Positions 24,669 to 37,032 of a stretch of DNA of 64,000 nucleotides are shown one piece after another. The DNA is from Ophioderma brevispina (lineage: Eukaryota; Echinodermata; Ophiuroidea; Amphilepidida; Ophiodermatidae), in assembly GCA_023653785.1 (NCBI GenBank), contig JAMKCH010088216.1, positions 1-64,000 of the forward strand, given 5' to 3'. The number at the start of each line of letters is the position of its first letter. Positions within the stretch are counted from its first letter, which is position 1. The notes below the pieces were generated by a model. The model saw nothing but the letters and a program-made list of their open reading frames with translations. It was not told the DNA's origin and ran no database searches. Made by a program: the position numbers and the translations under genes.

Positions 24669-24903
24669 CGTATCACCAGTGGCGTAACGGGCCTACCCGC
24701 TCTGAGGCAAATTTCCAATCTTGGGAAATTTTCCCTCATCGGGGGGGTAAAAGGCCAATTTTTTTCCGCGGTCAGAGGGCTAAAAACCGGCTTGTTTAGC
24801 ATGATTTTTGCTAATTTTTATTCCCGGCCAACTCGTCAGAGAGGCCACCTGCCCCCCTGCCCCCCTTCCCTTTCCCCCTCGCCTGTACGCCACTGCGTAT
24901 CAC
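24669..24903. mobile_element. hAT-type MITE with perfect 8 bp target duplication
   Basis: The element at 24677-24895 (219 bp) begins CAGTGGCGTAACG and ends CGCCACTG. It is flanked on both sides by the identical octamer CGTATCAC (24669-24676 and 24896-24903). An 8 bp duplication and CAGTG..CACTG ends are characteristic of hAT transposons. No transposase is present, so it is non-autonomous. Confidence 0.92.
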
Positions 24904-25944
24904 GGTCTATATCTTTGTTTAAGACCCAGACATTGGGCTATTAGCCAATGGGGAAGGCATGACTCACTATTTCAGGTTGTCCTTGAATGAAAAAAATTGT
25001 AAAGTAAAGCGAATTAATTAACAATCATGTCATTTCGGGATTCCCCTCCATATCCCGACTACACGGCAAACTAAAGAAAATTTATCTATCGCGTCGAAAT
25101 ACGTATCGGATAAAACACACTAAAAGATTTTGTAAAAAGACAAAGGAGTGCTGTGAACACACATTTAGGAACCAAACTAATAACCACAATACACTAAAAC
25201 ATATATACAAATCATTTCTCTTCCATCTGAAATCTTGCCTCAAATAATGACTCAAAGAACTTGGCAGAGAAAACATGATTCTGATATGATAGTCAACAGC
25301 AAAATCTAATTTGAAATTCATATATTGATATGACTCCTTATTTATTAACCATAATTTGGCAGGGTACCTACTCACAGGCTGATTATCAGAAGGGCCCTGT
25401 GTAAGGATTACAAACACATAAGACATACTATTTGTAAAAATACATGCATCTAAAATCTGAATGATATACAGCTATCACACCATATTATCAAAATCAAAAC
25501 GAAATACATCAATTTTTAACATTGCTAAAAATACATAGAACTGAATTTTAACCAAATTAGCATATTACATGGACAATAGCTGACCAGTCCTACTGTTTCC
25601 CATTTTCCTTTGGCCTATTAACTCATATAGAAGTCACTAAGATGTTGAAAGTTATCGAAGTACTTGGTTCCATGTTATTAATAATCTTATACACCATACA
25701 GCCATTTGCGTATGTGTTATTCGATCTCTAATCCTCAATCCTAGAGCATATCTTTGTGGTTCTTAAAGGGGGAACAGAAACTAACTCTTATCGCCATGTT
25801 TTGCAATTGCCAGAACCCCCCCCGCCCCATACTCCATACAGTGATTGGATAATTCAAAGTGGTGAGCGACCACGTGTTAGAATTCTGCTCAAAGTTGTTC
25901 TAGGAATGAAGGTTTAAATCTTTTCATGATAGCATACTTCTACA

Positions 25945-25964
25945 TACAGGGTGTCCCAAAAAGT
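25945..25964. mobile_element. Possible mariner/Tc1-like terminus
   Basis: TACAGGGTGTCCCAAAAAGT resembles the CAGGGTGTCCCA ends of several mariner-type elements, with TA at its edge. No inverted partner was found within several kilobases, so this is at most a truncated end. Confidence 0.35.
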
Positions 25965-27689
25965 GGTGCAAGCAGATAAAACTGCTGAGCTGTGAATTTC
26001 ATTTCATGGACGAGGTTAATTATATATTTGTTAAATTGTGTAAATCCCGTGACAATTTGCCCATGCAAACCAGAGATATAACGATTATGATAGACTATTG
26101 CTTTCCATACATTCCAAGACCTGATTTTGGGGTTTTGGTAAACTATGCTGTCACAACAATTTCAAAATGTTCCTGAAAGTCTTGTGGAATAAAATCTGGG
26201 TGAGCCGTCTTGCCCACAAACAAACCACGTATTGAAGCATGTTTAAATGTTTAATGTTAAATCGATTCTAGTCCCGACGGACCTCAAGCATGGTAGTTAA
26301 TCCTATCGATTGCCAATAACCATCGGCTCGATCAAGCAACGGTGACGACCAAGTTAAATGAAACCGCGTTGCCAGTAGAACACACAAACGAATGCAGTAA
26401 ATCTTGTGTGTGTACATTGTACGGTTTTTTGTCATGCAAACCATGCTTGACCGCGGCCGCAAACTGGGACCATTCTGAGTCAAAACAATATAATTATGAC
26501 AGCAATCATAATCGATTGCATTTCCCAATTCCAAATTTGGTTCCACTCTCGGAAAAAGCCATGCATAGTGCAATGTAGTTTTCAAAAACACTAAAAGAAA
26601 CACCTCCTTTTGAAAGTATACAACAAACACTTGTGTGAATTGCAAGTTTCAAAAGAACCAAAATAATACTGACAATTGTCCTTGATTTATGCATAAAATA
26701 GGCAAACCTTGCCCTCACCAAAATACCCCATACCCCATTTTCTGGCCACACCAGATTGACTACAATGTCAAATATTGTCGATTACTGATTTCAGCCATTT
26801 TCACCCCCAGTAGTAATTTTTACATGGGATATTTATAGGAAAAAGATTTAATCAAGACAAAATGTATCCAGTGAATTTAGATGAATGTTGAACAAAATAG
26901 TGAATCACAAATCTTCTCTGTGAACTACAAATTTTTGCCTTATGATGTCTAGAACTTGCTGGCTGATAGAAAAGGCACGGTTTTGGTATTTCCTCCTTTT
27001 TGGCCCAGAATGGCTACTTTTTGATCATCGTTTTGTATTATTAAACATTTGATGTTGTTGGAAGATGTGAGAACTTCAATTTACTGCCAGTTGTGAATTC
27101 TCAAGTTGGCATAAATGTCATTGCATGAAAGTGTAAAATATCATAAAAAGAATAAAAAAGGTTTAAATAAGGTTTAACTTGTGGTTGCCATGGTAACTGC
27201 CCAACTTGATAATTCTACAACTACACCAAAAAATAAAGTGCTGTTTGTAAACCAATCAATATGAGTGTAATAAAAATTGTTTTCATAGAAGCATTTGATT
27301 TAAAGAGAAAATGGACATATTTACTCAAAAATTGGCAAAATCACTCAAATCGACATTTTAATGCTGGCCTGTGATGTTCAAGGGGGTAATTGTCAAAATC
27401 TGTAGGTCACGGATTTTAAGGTGCTGGGATTTCCCTTTTTAATACTAAAATCACATCTCAAGACATTAAATATTTTTAGGTCAATTAATCTTTTTGAAAA
27501 AAGAATCCCTGCAAAAATCCTTTTTTGGTAAAAATGAAAATCAGTTTTTTTTAAAAAGGTTATTTTTACATAGTAATCAAAATGGGTGTGGAGCAATTGG
27601 GGTGTGCGGTGATCTATGAATAAGGGTGAGGTTGCCCCAGCAAAATACCAGGGAGGTCTCAGATGTAAATATACTGAAAAGCAGCATGG

Positions 27690-27860
27690 CTGCTGCGCCG
27701 AAAATACCGGGCTATGCCGAAAAGCCCGGTCTTTCGGCAGATGACCTTGCCGAACGGCAGGGGATCTGCGAAAACGCCGCGTCTTTCGGCAATTATTCAA
27801 GGCCGAAAATGCGGGCGACGTCATTACCCTGCCGAACGGGAGGGTTACTTGCCGAAACAA
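27690..27860. repeat. TTCGGC/GCCGAA-rich short-motif cluster
   Basis: GCCGAA or its complement TTCGGC occurs about nine times in 170 bases, in both orientations, within an otherwise AT-rich region. An open frame on the minus strand crosses it but has no recognisable domain. Confidence 0.6.
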
Positions 27861-28783
27861 TGGTTATCCCAGTAGTTCGGCACAGAGAGATCCTTATTAC
27901 AGCGTGCGGTGTTGGATGTAACCAACGGGGGTGAAACGCATTCAAAACCAGGCGTCCGTGCTTGGCGCTGACATTGTGAATATTGCACGGAATAATAATT
28001 ATCAGTTTGGGTGCTTGTATACACAATAATGTCAATTCGATACAAATAATCCGCCAAAATATCAGTGTGGTGGATGTTGGGTGCTATTGGGTTTGGTTAA
28101 ATTTTGTCCTACCATGGCCACACAACAAATGAAATGACACATCAGTCGTCTGATTTAATAACGCCTCAATGAATACATCTTTTCACTAAGCGCGCATTGC
28201 ATTATGAGAAAAAAGATATCTGAGCAAAATGATCCAGGGTACACTATTTTTACACCCTGGACCACCTCTACACCATTACATTATTTGTATCACTACCGAT
28301 TAGTGTATATGCAACCAAGGCGGCACCCACAGTATGTGGAATAAGCGGGGAAGCCATTGCGTTCTATTGTGGTACTCTATGTTTTCTGTGTGGTCGGCAA
28401 AACATGCGAGACGTGTATTTCTAAAGATTACGTACGTTTTGCATCTCTATCTCTATAGAACTTCTTTGGATGTAACGAAGTTCTTTTGTCAATTGGAGTA
28501 ACTGACACAGGATGACACGAAATAGGTTCAGTGGGACTCAGCTCGTACGACAGGCTAAGACTAGCCTAAAACTAAACTTATGTAAGGGACCGTTTATTAT
28601 TTATAAGGGAGGGATGGAGAGAAATTGAAAGATGTGTTGGGAAAATTACATAACCACCATTGTAAAGTTACATGGACCTATGCATAGAATCCGAGTTACT
28701 CTCTCACAACCATCCACACACACAACAATAGGTACACATATATTTAGGCTACTGCTGTGCAGATAGGTGCTTGGTTACTGAAT

Positions 28784-28787
28784 AATA

Positions 28788-28818
<31 letters not shown>
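28784..28818 (+). repeat. AATAAA and A26 tract, probable retroposon tail
   Basis: AATAAA (28784-28789) stands directly before 26 consecutive A (28793-28818). This looks like the 3' end of a retroposed sequence on the plus strand. The body upstream has no recognisable origin. Confidence 0.45.
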
Positions 28819-28939
28819 CAAATCACATAAACCCCTATTTGTCAAGTAGAAAATCACATAGGTCTAATTCCAATGTTTAACTCACCCGGAACCTAATAAC
28901 CAAACCCGAACCTAATTCCTAACCCTAATTCGGCCAGGG

Positions 28940-29310
28940 AGAAGGGCGCTGGACTGGCGATGGATGGAGGAGGGATGTTGGGCTCTCCTTTGGGGAAGTA
29001 CATATCAGAGCCTGTGGGGTCCTGTCGGGGTCGGACTTCAGCGCCGGCTTGGTATGGAGCTCAACCGCTGCGCGCGAAGGGTGCACTTTCGGCTTCGGGC
29101 ACGAAACACCGATGTGGTCTTACCCGGAGTCAAACTTGTAAGTGTGGAGAGGCCGGGCGTTTGTCACGTCGGATATGCCGCTCTACTTTCTCCGCATGAT
29201 TGTCCTAGTTTCTGGCTGGATCTTATGACTCCACAGGGAGATTGGATGTTGGGGCACAGCTTTGTGAGATCCAGTCTTCCTCATTGTGCCATAGTAGCAG
29301 GTCAATGATG
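28940..29310. other. GC-rich island of unknown nature
   Basis: About 370 bases clearly richer in G+C and CpG than the flanks, with two overlapping open frames on the plus strand (28960-29199 and 28964-29308). Neither gives a domain, signal peptide or repeat that I recognise. It may be part of a diverged mobile element. Confidence 0.35.
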
Positions 29311-31979
29311 CCTAGATAACCATCAAAACATTTGGCATACTTTTATGCAAGTCAAATGGGGTCAACTGCAGGCCTTTGTCACATGTTCCGCAAGGAAAGA
29401 GGTGGGAAGTGGGATTTCCCTTTGGAAAGGGGTGGTTTTTAGGGTGATTAGTGTTGCGTAGGGTATGGTTGTCGTGAAGTCCACCCCTTACTCAGGTATT
29501 TGTTATTCGCAGTAATTCCCCAAGAGGCGAAGCCATTATTTCTTGTAGACAGCTTGTTAGATTTCCTCTGTATCTTATTTGGAAAGGTGGTATCCGATAT
29601 GCTAAAAAAATACCATGTTTCTCGCGCCACTGCAAATAAAGGGTAAGTAGCAATTGATACAACTACGTAACAGAGGAACAAACACAATCATTTTTGTAAA
29701 AAAGAAATGAGGTAAGTTATTTCTTGACATTATGTTCCGGAACTGAGTAGTATCAACTCTTAAACGGTGTAAAGACCCTGGCAGGGTAAGCCCACAGAGA
29801 GAAGCGTCCTCAGTTTTTGACATTGCGTTATCTGGGAACCTAATGTGAAGTTATTCTGATCAGCGAGACCTTGTGAACAAACAACGGGTTAACAGTTCCC
29901 TATATAGAGAAACTAATGGCACTTTTAGAGGAATTTTAGTGTAGGCTTAAATAGGAATCGATTTTTTTGTATTATCAAACCACTTACCCCCCAAGAACGG
30001 TAAAGAGACTATTATTTTTTTTTGCTGATTTGTATTGATAATATCTAACTACCCTGAAGGGGCTTCTGTCCCGTTCTTGCGGGGGGGGGGGGGTTCATTT
30101 AAATAATTTCGCCATCGAGGGTGCATAAAAATAGAAAAGAAGAGCATACACATTAATCATTTATGTTTGAATTCCCCAACACTATGAGGCATGGCATGCT
30201 AAATTCAGTTCAGTAGCCTTGGATGGAACCTGTTAACAACAGCATGCTATGCCATGTTCATAAATCAGCACTAGGAAACAGAGGGGTGTATTTGTAAATG
30301 AACCGCTGAATTAAGCTATTGAACTGGCCGTGGGAAACGAATGGTTTATTAGCTCATGGTGAATATATTCCAAAAAGAATAAATAGCTTGTGCTTACTCT
30401 ACCAGAACAAAGCTCACTTGTATTCCAGAACTCACTTGTATTGTCATTCATGAACAAAACAGAAACACGATTATATGGCTGTGTGTACACCTAGTCCAAC
30501 AGATTTCTCTGAGCTTTGAAAACCATAGCCAAATGGACCACTTCTGTTATAGTAAATCTGATATCAATGAAGGGACTGTGGCATAATAGCATGAAATATA
30601 AATCTAAAGTGAGATTTTGAAGTTGTTATGAATTATTTATTAGTTGTGGTTTTACTTATATTTCTCAACCCCCTTTGCAATTGATTTTTTCAGTTTTTAG
30701 CTTGTTAGGAAATTTAGAGGAAAGCTTGGAATATCTCATGAAAACAGTCTTATTTAACATGCAATGAGGTTGTGCCTGGTTTAATCGATTGGCTAGGATC
30801 AAAAGAATCGAACAGGTGTTCGATACCGTAATGCGGTCCATTCAATTTAATGTGCGTTTCGACATTGGGAATAATCCTGTTTTTGGTATACCAAGAACAG
30901 TTGCAATAATAGCGATTCTGATTTGATCCTATTGAATAAAGTTAGCATTACAGTTGATGACGACACAGGCCCAACCTCTATTATCGCAAAATGACAATAC
31001 ATCAGCCTAGGTACAACTATTGAGGGCGCTTCTCTTCTGCTTAACACTGCCAGTTTTTTCATGCAATCAAAGTGTGGTGCAAACAGCAGTTAGTAAAGCT
31101 TTAAGTAAACCATTTTTTATAATGGATGTATTGACACAATCCGTTAGCACAATACTTCTGTGTTATATGTGTATAACATTATGATAATTCGTAAGACATT
31201 CATAATCAATACCCCATAAAGGCAGCCAATTAAAGTAATGTTATGGGGTTGTATGACCGGGCGAGAGATTTCGAGTATTAGGTGATTGAATGAAAAATAG
31301 GATAATTCTGACCATTAACCCAGGATGACCAGCTGGTAGGAGTAAACCTATAAGGTTTAATTTTGACGATGCATAAATTGTTGGTGCAGGTTTTAACACG
31401 ACTAGAATATTTTAAATTTTGAATTTTATTATTTTGTTAAAATAATATTGTCACAAGTATCAATTTAATGTAGCAACAGCCTACTGTTAAAACCGAAAAC
31501 TACATAAAATACTCGTTTTGTGAAAGAAGCGATCAATATTCACTGAAATCATTTTATCGAAAACCCCTTAGACGAAAGCAATAAGGCCCAACAAAATTAA
31601 AATTAATCAAATTGAAAAATAACGTGGCTTTTAGGTACGCGAACTAGTCCATAACCAGTTTCTGTACGGGCCTGTTTAAAAATTCGAGTTTTGTTGCACC
31701 CATCTAGTGATTAATTTTCCCAATATATAGCCTTGAAGGGGGTGTCTCTCTGAATAGGATTAGTATGTTTCCGCCCCCGAAAAGTTTGCAAATAGCGCGT
31801 ATGCCTATTTCAAAATGGCCACCATTGTTATGGAAGAAAACTGCATTGTATTTTCATTATAGATAGGAATTTTATCCGGGACCAACGAAATTAAAGTTCA
31901 TAACTTCCTGAAGTGGGCTTAAACATTTAAGTGTCCAGATGGCGCCGTTAGGAGGCATTTTGGTATGACTTTACAATTC

Positions 31980-32700
31980 CCATAACGGCCCTGGGGGGGT
32001 CCCGGGACTAGTGTGGACTTAGCCGGGAAGTACATTTTGCTTGTCGTGACACCCCCGCATTTGTCCCCGCTTTAAAGTAGCACGAAATCACGGGTAGACG
32101 GGCTTACATTTTTTTGTACACCCCGCTATGTCAGGGACCCTACTAGCCGGGCTTCGGTACGGTGTGTGACAATCCCGTATATTCTCGGCCAATGGGGGAG
32201 GGGGGGACTGCTTTAAAAACTTGTTAAATCCCGACTCGGACCCGGCTATGCGACAAAAGGTCTAGCTATATAAAAATCACACTGCATTTTGGATCGCCGG
32301 CGTGTCAGAACCGAGCCGAAACTTTCACCACCACGTGCCGTGTGTGCTACTTGTATAACTTGCCTTTCAAGAATGGAAGAGTAGGAGACTGCAATGGTAG
32401 CTATATAAAATGGGTGATATACACAGATTTGACGGAGTACTGTCACTGATAAGCCTGGTTTTAGATGTGTGACACATGGCGTTAAAGTCCTTTTTAATCC
32501 GGAGGAGCGGGAAAATTTTTGTACCTCCCACCTTAAGTCCCAGCTATCATTAATGATTGTCCCGGCAGGGCAGGGACAACCGTAAGTACATCACGGCCAA
32601 GTCATGGTAACAATCCCGGCGTGCGGGGGCAATACTTTTTGTACATTGACCGGGATATGTCCACGGCATCTTACCCGCTATCCCGGGACCCACCCAGGCG
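31980..32700. other. GC-rich patches inside the inverted-repeat segment
   Basis: CCCGG, CCCGC and GGGAC trinucleotide-scale motifs recur (TCCCGGGAC, ACCCGGCTAT, GACCGGGATAT), separated by short TTTTTGTAC(A/C) stretches. This suggests a degenerate tandem sequence. No protein-coding pattern was recognised. Confidence 0.4.
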
Positions 32701-33670
32701 CCGGGAAACCCCCTTGAACTGACAAGTGCATAAATTGTAAAAAAATTGGCCCAAATAGATGGGGTAAGAATGCGAGTAATTTTTTAGAGCACCCAAAAGA
32801 GAGCAATTGCAAAACATTTTTTGGTATGCGGACATGATAGTATCGCATGATGCGGCGAGGACAATTGTCTCTCGTACTTCTGGATAATTGCAGACCATCA
32901 ACACTTGTTGACGCTGGGATGGAAGCTGATCTTGGAGTGGAGAGAGAGAGGAGTCTGTGGTACAAAGTCAGAAAACAAACATAGCACTTGATGTGCTCGA
33001 AAGGAATTCGGCCAACAATATTTAATTTTCCTTCTTTTTAAGATATTAAAGTACAATTTTTTGTCATTCTCATTAAGCATATTTTTTATTTCTACTGGAA
33101 CACTTATGACGTCACTGAGTAGGCCGTAATCAGTCCACACCATTCTTATGATTTTATTGTATCGGTTGATATGAGCTGTTGTCTGTCTTCCTATGAACTA
33201 TTATACTGTCAGTTTAAAACTATGTTATATGGTCCAAGTAGAACCAGCTATTAATAAGGCACTCTCAGGACAAGTCCCTACCCCACTGTTTAATATTTTA
33301 AATCTGGAGATGATTTAGGCCATATTAGAAAGTGTTGTTTTAATACACGTTTAAAAAACTGGTAAGGCTGCTTTCTCCTTGATTACGTACCCTAGAGCGC
33401 ATATAATCAACGACATCTTAAAAAAAAGCCTGTACGTAAAAAAATATAATATGGCCATTAAATCTTTTGGAGCTCAACAATATTGCACCAGGTTCTTATT
33501 TCGACAATTTCGCCATTTTTAAGTTCATTAGCAAAATATGGCCTCATTGCGGCGGTCATCTTGGACGCCAAGATGTTTAAGCCCCCTTCAGGCAGTTAAA
33601 AACTTGGTTTCGTGTAGTCGTGGATAAAATTTCTATCTGTAATGAAATTATAATGGCGGTTTTACATAAA

Positions 33671-33838
33671 ACAATGGGGGTTGTACATTTTGTGACCCCA
33701 GTTTTTCTGCTCCCAGTTGAATTCAGCAGCCTTGACGGAATGAAGTACAGTATCCCCTGCACTTTATTCCGCCAAGGCTGCTGAATTCAACTGGGAGCAG
33801 ACAAAGTGGGGTCACAAAATGTACCAACCCAAACAATG
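33671..33838. repeat. Foldback with arms of about 76 bp and a 14-base loop
   Basis: The left arm 33671-33746 and right arm 33761-33838 are nearly perfect reverse complements. Shared blocks are ACATTTTGTGACCCC, CTGCTCCCAGTTGAATTCAG and CAGCCTTG-CGGAAT-AAGT. The loop is ACAGTATCCCCTGC. It forms the inner side of the right arm of the 31693-33969 element. Confidence 0.92.
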
Positions 33839-34446
33839 GCAGCCATTTTGAAATGGGCAGGACACGCTAACGTTCAGCTTTTCGATGCGGAAACATACCT
33901 AATCCTAGTCAGGGGGACATCCCCTTTAAGGTGATATATGGGAAAATTAATCACTAATTGGGTGCAACGAATGGAAAATCTGATGATGGCAGCTTATGGA
34001 CTATACTGTCTATTTTGATCTTATGGGATTCAGGAAATACAAACGGGTTCAATGGAAACTGGTGCGAACCTGACGATGAACATATAATTATTTAATAAGG
34101 TAAATCAATGGAAATTAACATGTAATTCAATGAATAGACGGTGATTATTTTTGGCGTGCGTTTCACAATATCAAATTGATTAAAAGTACAATATCAGATA
34201 TTGTATTTAAAAGTGTCAGTTTCAGTTTCAGTTTATTTTCCATTTACACATAAGTGAAGACATGAATTACGACAATGGAGGGCTGCCAAAAATGAGCCTA
34301 AGCTCGAACAAATTTGGCCACCCAAGGTAGATGGCACAAATAGTACATTATCAGATATTGTAGTATCTCATTATATTAAACGTATATTATGAGATATTGT
34401 AACATGTCTTTTTGATATGAAACACTAGGCATAGTGTCAAATCTAC

Positions 34447-34452
34447 TTTATT
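34447..34452 (-). promoter_or_regulatory. Polyadenylation signal of CILP-like gene B
   Basis: AATAAA on the minus strand (TTTATT as written), about 86 bases past the stop codon at 34538-34540. Position and orientation fit the end of gene B. Confidence 0.65.
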
Positions 34453-34537
34453 TTAATAAATTTCAGACTTGGAAGAGGCACCTAAAGCAACGTTTTGTAC
34501 GTTAAATGATATTTACAATATTTAGGTTGACGGCTAA

Positions 34538-36733
34538 CTATTGGCAGGTAATTTCTACAGCAGGAACAAAATCTCGACTGATCATGCAGTGCCCCCTATC
34601 TGCCGTCTGTGGGGAATACTTATCATTTGTACAGATAGGAATATTGTTAAACTCACGTATCCTATGTAACCCTTGGTCACGACCATACGTTTCTGGATCA
34701 TTGAATGTAAACCGTAATGTAGGCGCATCGCTATGATCGACGTCTGATAACATAAAGTCCTCTGCTACAGGACTTACGGAACATAGATCACCTGCACCTT
34801 TGACCTCTATTGTTACTTTTGTGGTATCTTCAATAGGCCTATTGCTATCTATGGAGTTGTCAAAAATCTCTCCACTGCATTTAAATTCCATGCAGACATC
34901 GATGAAATCATTGTTCGGATTACTTTTTCTCGCAAGTACCTCTCGAGAACCATAAAAGATTCCCTGATTAATGTTTTCAGGTGGCATAAAGCTCCCAACT
35001 TCACTCTTGGCTATTATTTGTACGACAGATACACTAGTGTATATCCGTAAACCTATGAAACAATACGTTTGACCGGTTAACAAAGGTCGTGGTAAAAGTG
35101 GATAATAAGTCAAGTAAGTTCTCGCCGGTGTTGATGCGGCAACTGATTCAAAGGTGTTACATAAGACATTATCACACGTTTCACAATAAAATTGAAAGTG
35201 TTTGCTTTCAGTTGAAGCTTCATTGCAGGCGCCTCCCGGAAAACCGGAATATTTACCGAGGAATATTGGACCACCGATACTATGAACCGGTTTTATTTGA
35301 AGTTTGATTTCACCTGAATCAATAACAGTTCGATAATTTAAATTATTTATGTCAATTGGATCCAGAGAAATGTTTGAGCTATTACTTTCTGCTGGAAGAA
35401 GCGTGTTCCCATTGAAGGAAGCTGAGAGTAGTGTCGTGAATCGCGAATCTTTGGGGTTACTCATGTCGCATGCCTGTGGTACACACACTCCAATATTACC
35501 AAAGGTAGTTCTTCCTGTTACCACAGCTCTGCGTAAGAATGGTATCCCCTCTTCCTCTATAATAGATGTCACCATGAAGTTATACGGCAAAAGACCTCTG
35601 GGGCTAAATTGTTAGAGTCGTAAGGAACTACCTTTGCCCAGCAACGTTCGCTTTCATCAAAGGCATCAATATTGTACCAGCGATACTCTATCACTTCCAT
35701 ATTTCCATCAAGAGAACCCAGACCATTTTGTCGCCTTTGTCTACTACTTTGACTTAACGAACTTGCCATCTCCCATGAACCAGTCTTTTCATTCAATACC
35801 CATAGACTAGTGTCACAGTCACCATTTTCGTCAGTTTTACACTGAGGTATCATTTCTGGTTTTACTCTAACCTCTGAAGAGCCCCAATTGCTAATTTATT
35901 ACCTGTAGCGTCGGTAAAAGCAAATGCAACCATACCGAAAGACCGAAGTTGTGCAACGTTGCCCTCCACATCAACTGTTGTGAAGTCACCTGGTGCCGAT
36001 TCTGCGTCGGTAACGTTTCTCATATCAATGTTTATAACAGCGGCGTTGAATGGCCCGCTATACATTTTACCGTCTCTGGTGTACATTGAATTAGGGGCTA
36101 TCACAAGTTCAGCCACAGCGTTGGACCCGTCACCGAATAATGGTAGACAGTTCTCCACTGAAGTGCTTTCCATGGGGATTGGATCCGGAATGGTTTTCAT
36201 CTTGATGACACGGTGTGTCACCAAATCGTTGTTTATTTCAAAAACGACAGTTGTGGTCATCACTCGGCGGGGATTCCATTCATCTTTCAATGTTAATGTG
36301 ATCTTTCGTGCTTGCGTTGCAGTTTCATAGATAAATATCCCATCGTGCGTTCCTGCAACTTGTGTTGAATTATAGTAAACGCCAATATAGTCCAACTCGT
36401 CTCCCGATTCTGCCGAAATTACACGTCCGATTATCTTACGTATTTGACTTGCACACTCTCCACACCCACACGTCTTGACCCTTGACACAGGAAGTGTGTA
36501 ACTTGCACAGGTAAGACTGACCATCTCTGATTGCACTGGTTGACAACAATGATATTCTTCTTGTCTGTCACTGCATGACGTCTGATCCATCTTTGTCCCG
36601 TAACACTCGGTTTGTCCACAGCTTCCAACATCAAATTCGGCTTTGTTGGTTTCTGGTTGAACACAGTCGCTTGGTAGGCGAATCAATTTCGATCTTGGTT
36701 CAGAGTTACAGCCGGTGTTGGATCCTGTAGATG
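34538..36733 (-). CDS. Terminal exon of CILP-like gene B
   Basis: The acceptor is AACATTCTGCAG, with the exon starting at 36733 in phase 1. It reads (A)STGSNTGCNSEPRSKLIRL, PSDCVQPETNKAEFDVGSC, a cysteine-rich block with YHCCQP and CGCGEC, and GRVISAESGDELD, which opens a beta-sandwich. It continues through DFTTVDVEGN, a furin-type RQRR (35731-35742), ESKHFQFYCETCD, VCMEFKCSGE and DPETYGRDQG to the TAG stop at 34538. The reading frame changes near 35868 (after GALQRLE) and near 35585 (between VPYDSNNLAPE and LPYNFMVTS). Matching sequence resumes immediately after each change, so small indels rather than real introns are the likely cause. Most of its blocks are recognisable in gene A. Confidence 0.88.
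35580..35592 (-). other. Frameshift in the terminal exon of gene B (downstream break)
   Basis: The frame carrying CWAKVVPYDSNNLAPE runs into a TAG two codons past CRITSW, while LPYNFMVTSIIEEE opens in another frame. Gene A reads straight through the equivalent point (CWAKVIAYGD...LPNTYQVTSVLEEQ). The other break is near 35862-35870. Confidence 0.75.
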
Positions 36734-37032
36734 CTGCAGAATGTTAAGATAAAATTATAGAGAAAAAGTTCTTCTCAGTTTCTTTAGAACCTGCTTTAAA
36801 TGATTGATGTTTACGATGAAACTAGTAAATTTCGATTTGTTCTTGAAGAGGTTACGAACAAGGCCCGGGGCGGGGAGACAATATGCAAAGGGTGGAGGCA
36901 GGGGAGAGAGATGCTTAGTTTACGTTTAATTTGACCTTTTAACACTGAACCACCAAATCATTATACCCCTTCAAAAAGAACAATATTTAATGACCATAAT
37001 GAGCTCTAACATCTGATTTTTATTATACCTAC
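36734..37032 (-). other. Intron of gene B (299 bp)
   Basis: Bounded by donor GTAGGT after exon 37033-37184 and acceptor CTGCAG before 36733. The corresponding intron of gene A is about 5.35 kb and full of repeats, so most of that length was gained by insertion or lost here. Confidence 0.8.

Larger units (their letters stand above)
24904..31692. other. Intergenic, sparse features
   Basis: It contains a mariner-like terminus (25945-25964), a TTCGGC/GCCGAA-rich patch (27690-27860), an A26 tract (28793-28818) and a GC-rich patch (28940-29310). The stretches 24904-25944, 25965-27689, 27861-28783 and 29311-31692 show nothing further that I can support, apart from a G14 run near 30080. Confidence 0.4.
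31693..33969. mobile_element. Inverted-repeat-bounded segment, about 2.3 kb
   Basis: 31693-31850 and 33828-33969 are inverted copies. The left reads TTGCACCC-TAGTGATTAATTTTCCC, then AGGATTAG-TATGTTTCCGC and TTTCAAAATGGC-CCATTGTT. The right arm carries the complement of each block in reverse order. The interior includes GC-rich patches (31980-32270 and 32560-32700) and the foldback at 33671-33838. No transposase was recognised. Confidence 0.75.

Noticed and set aside
26268..26645. 125-codon minus-strand open frame
   Set aside because: No recognisable motif, no plausible start context and no neighbouring splice sites.
28880..28935. Telomere-like CCTAA/CCCTAA motifs
   Set aside because: Only a few irregular copies (CCTAATAACC, CCTAATTCC, CCCTAA), too few and too variable for interstitial telomeric repeat.
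28964..29308. 114-codon plus-strand open frame as a gene
   Set aside because: No domain, signal peptide or splice context; GC-rich DNA keeps frames open by chance.
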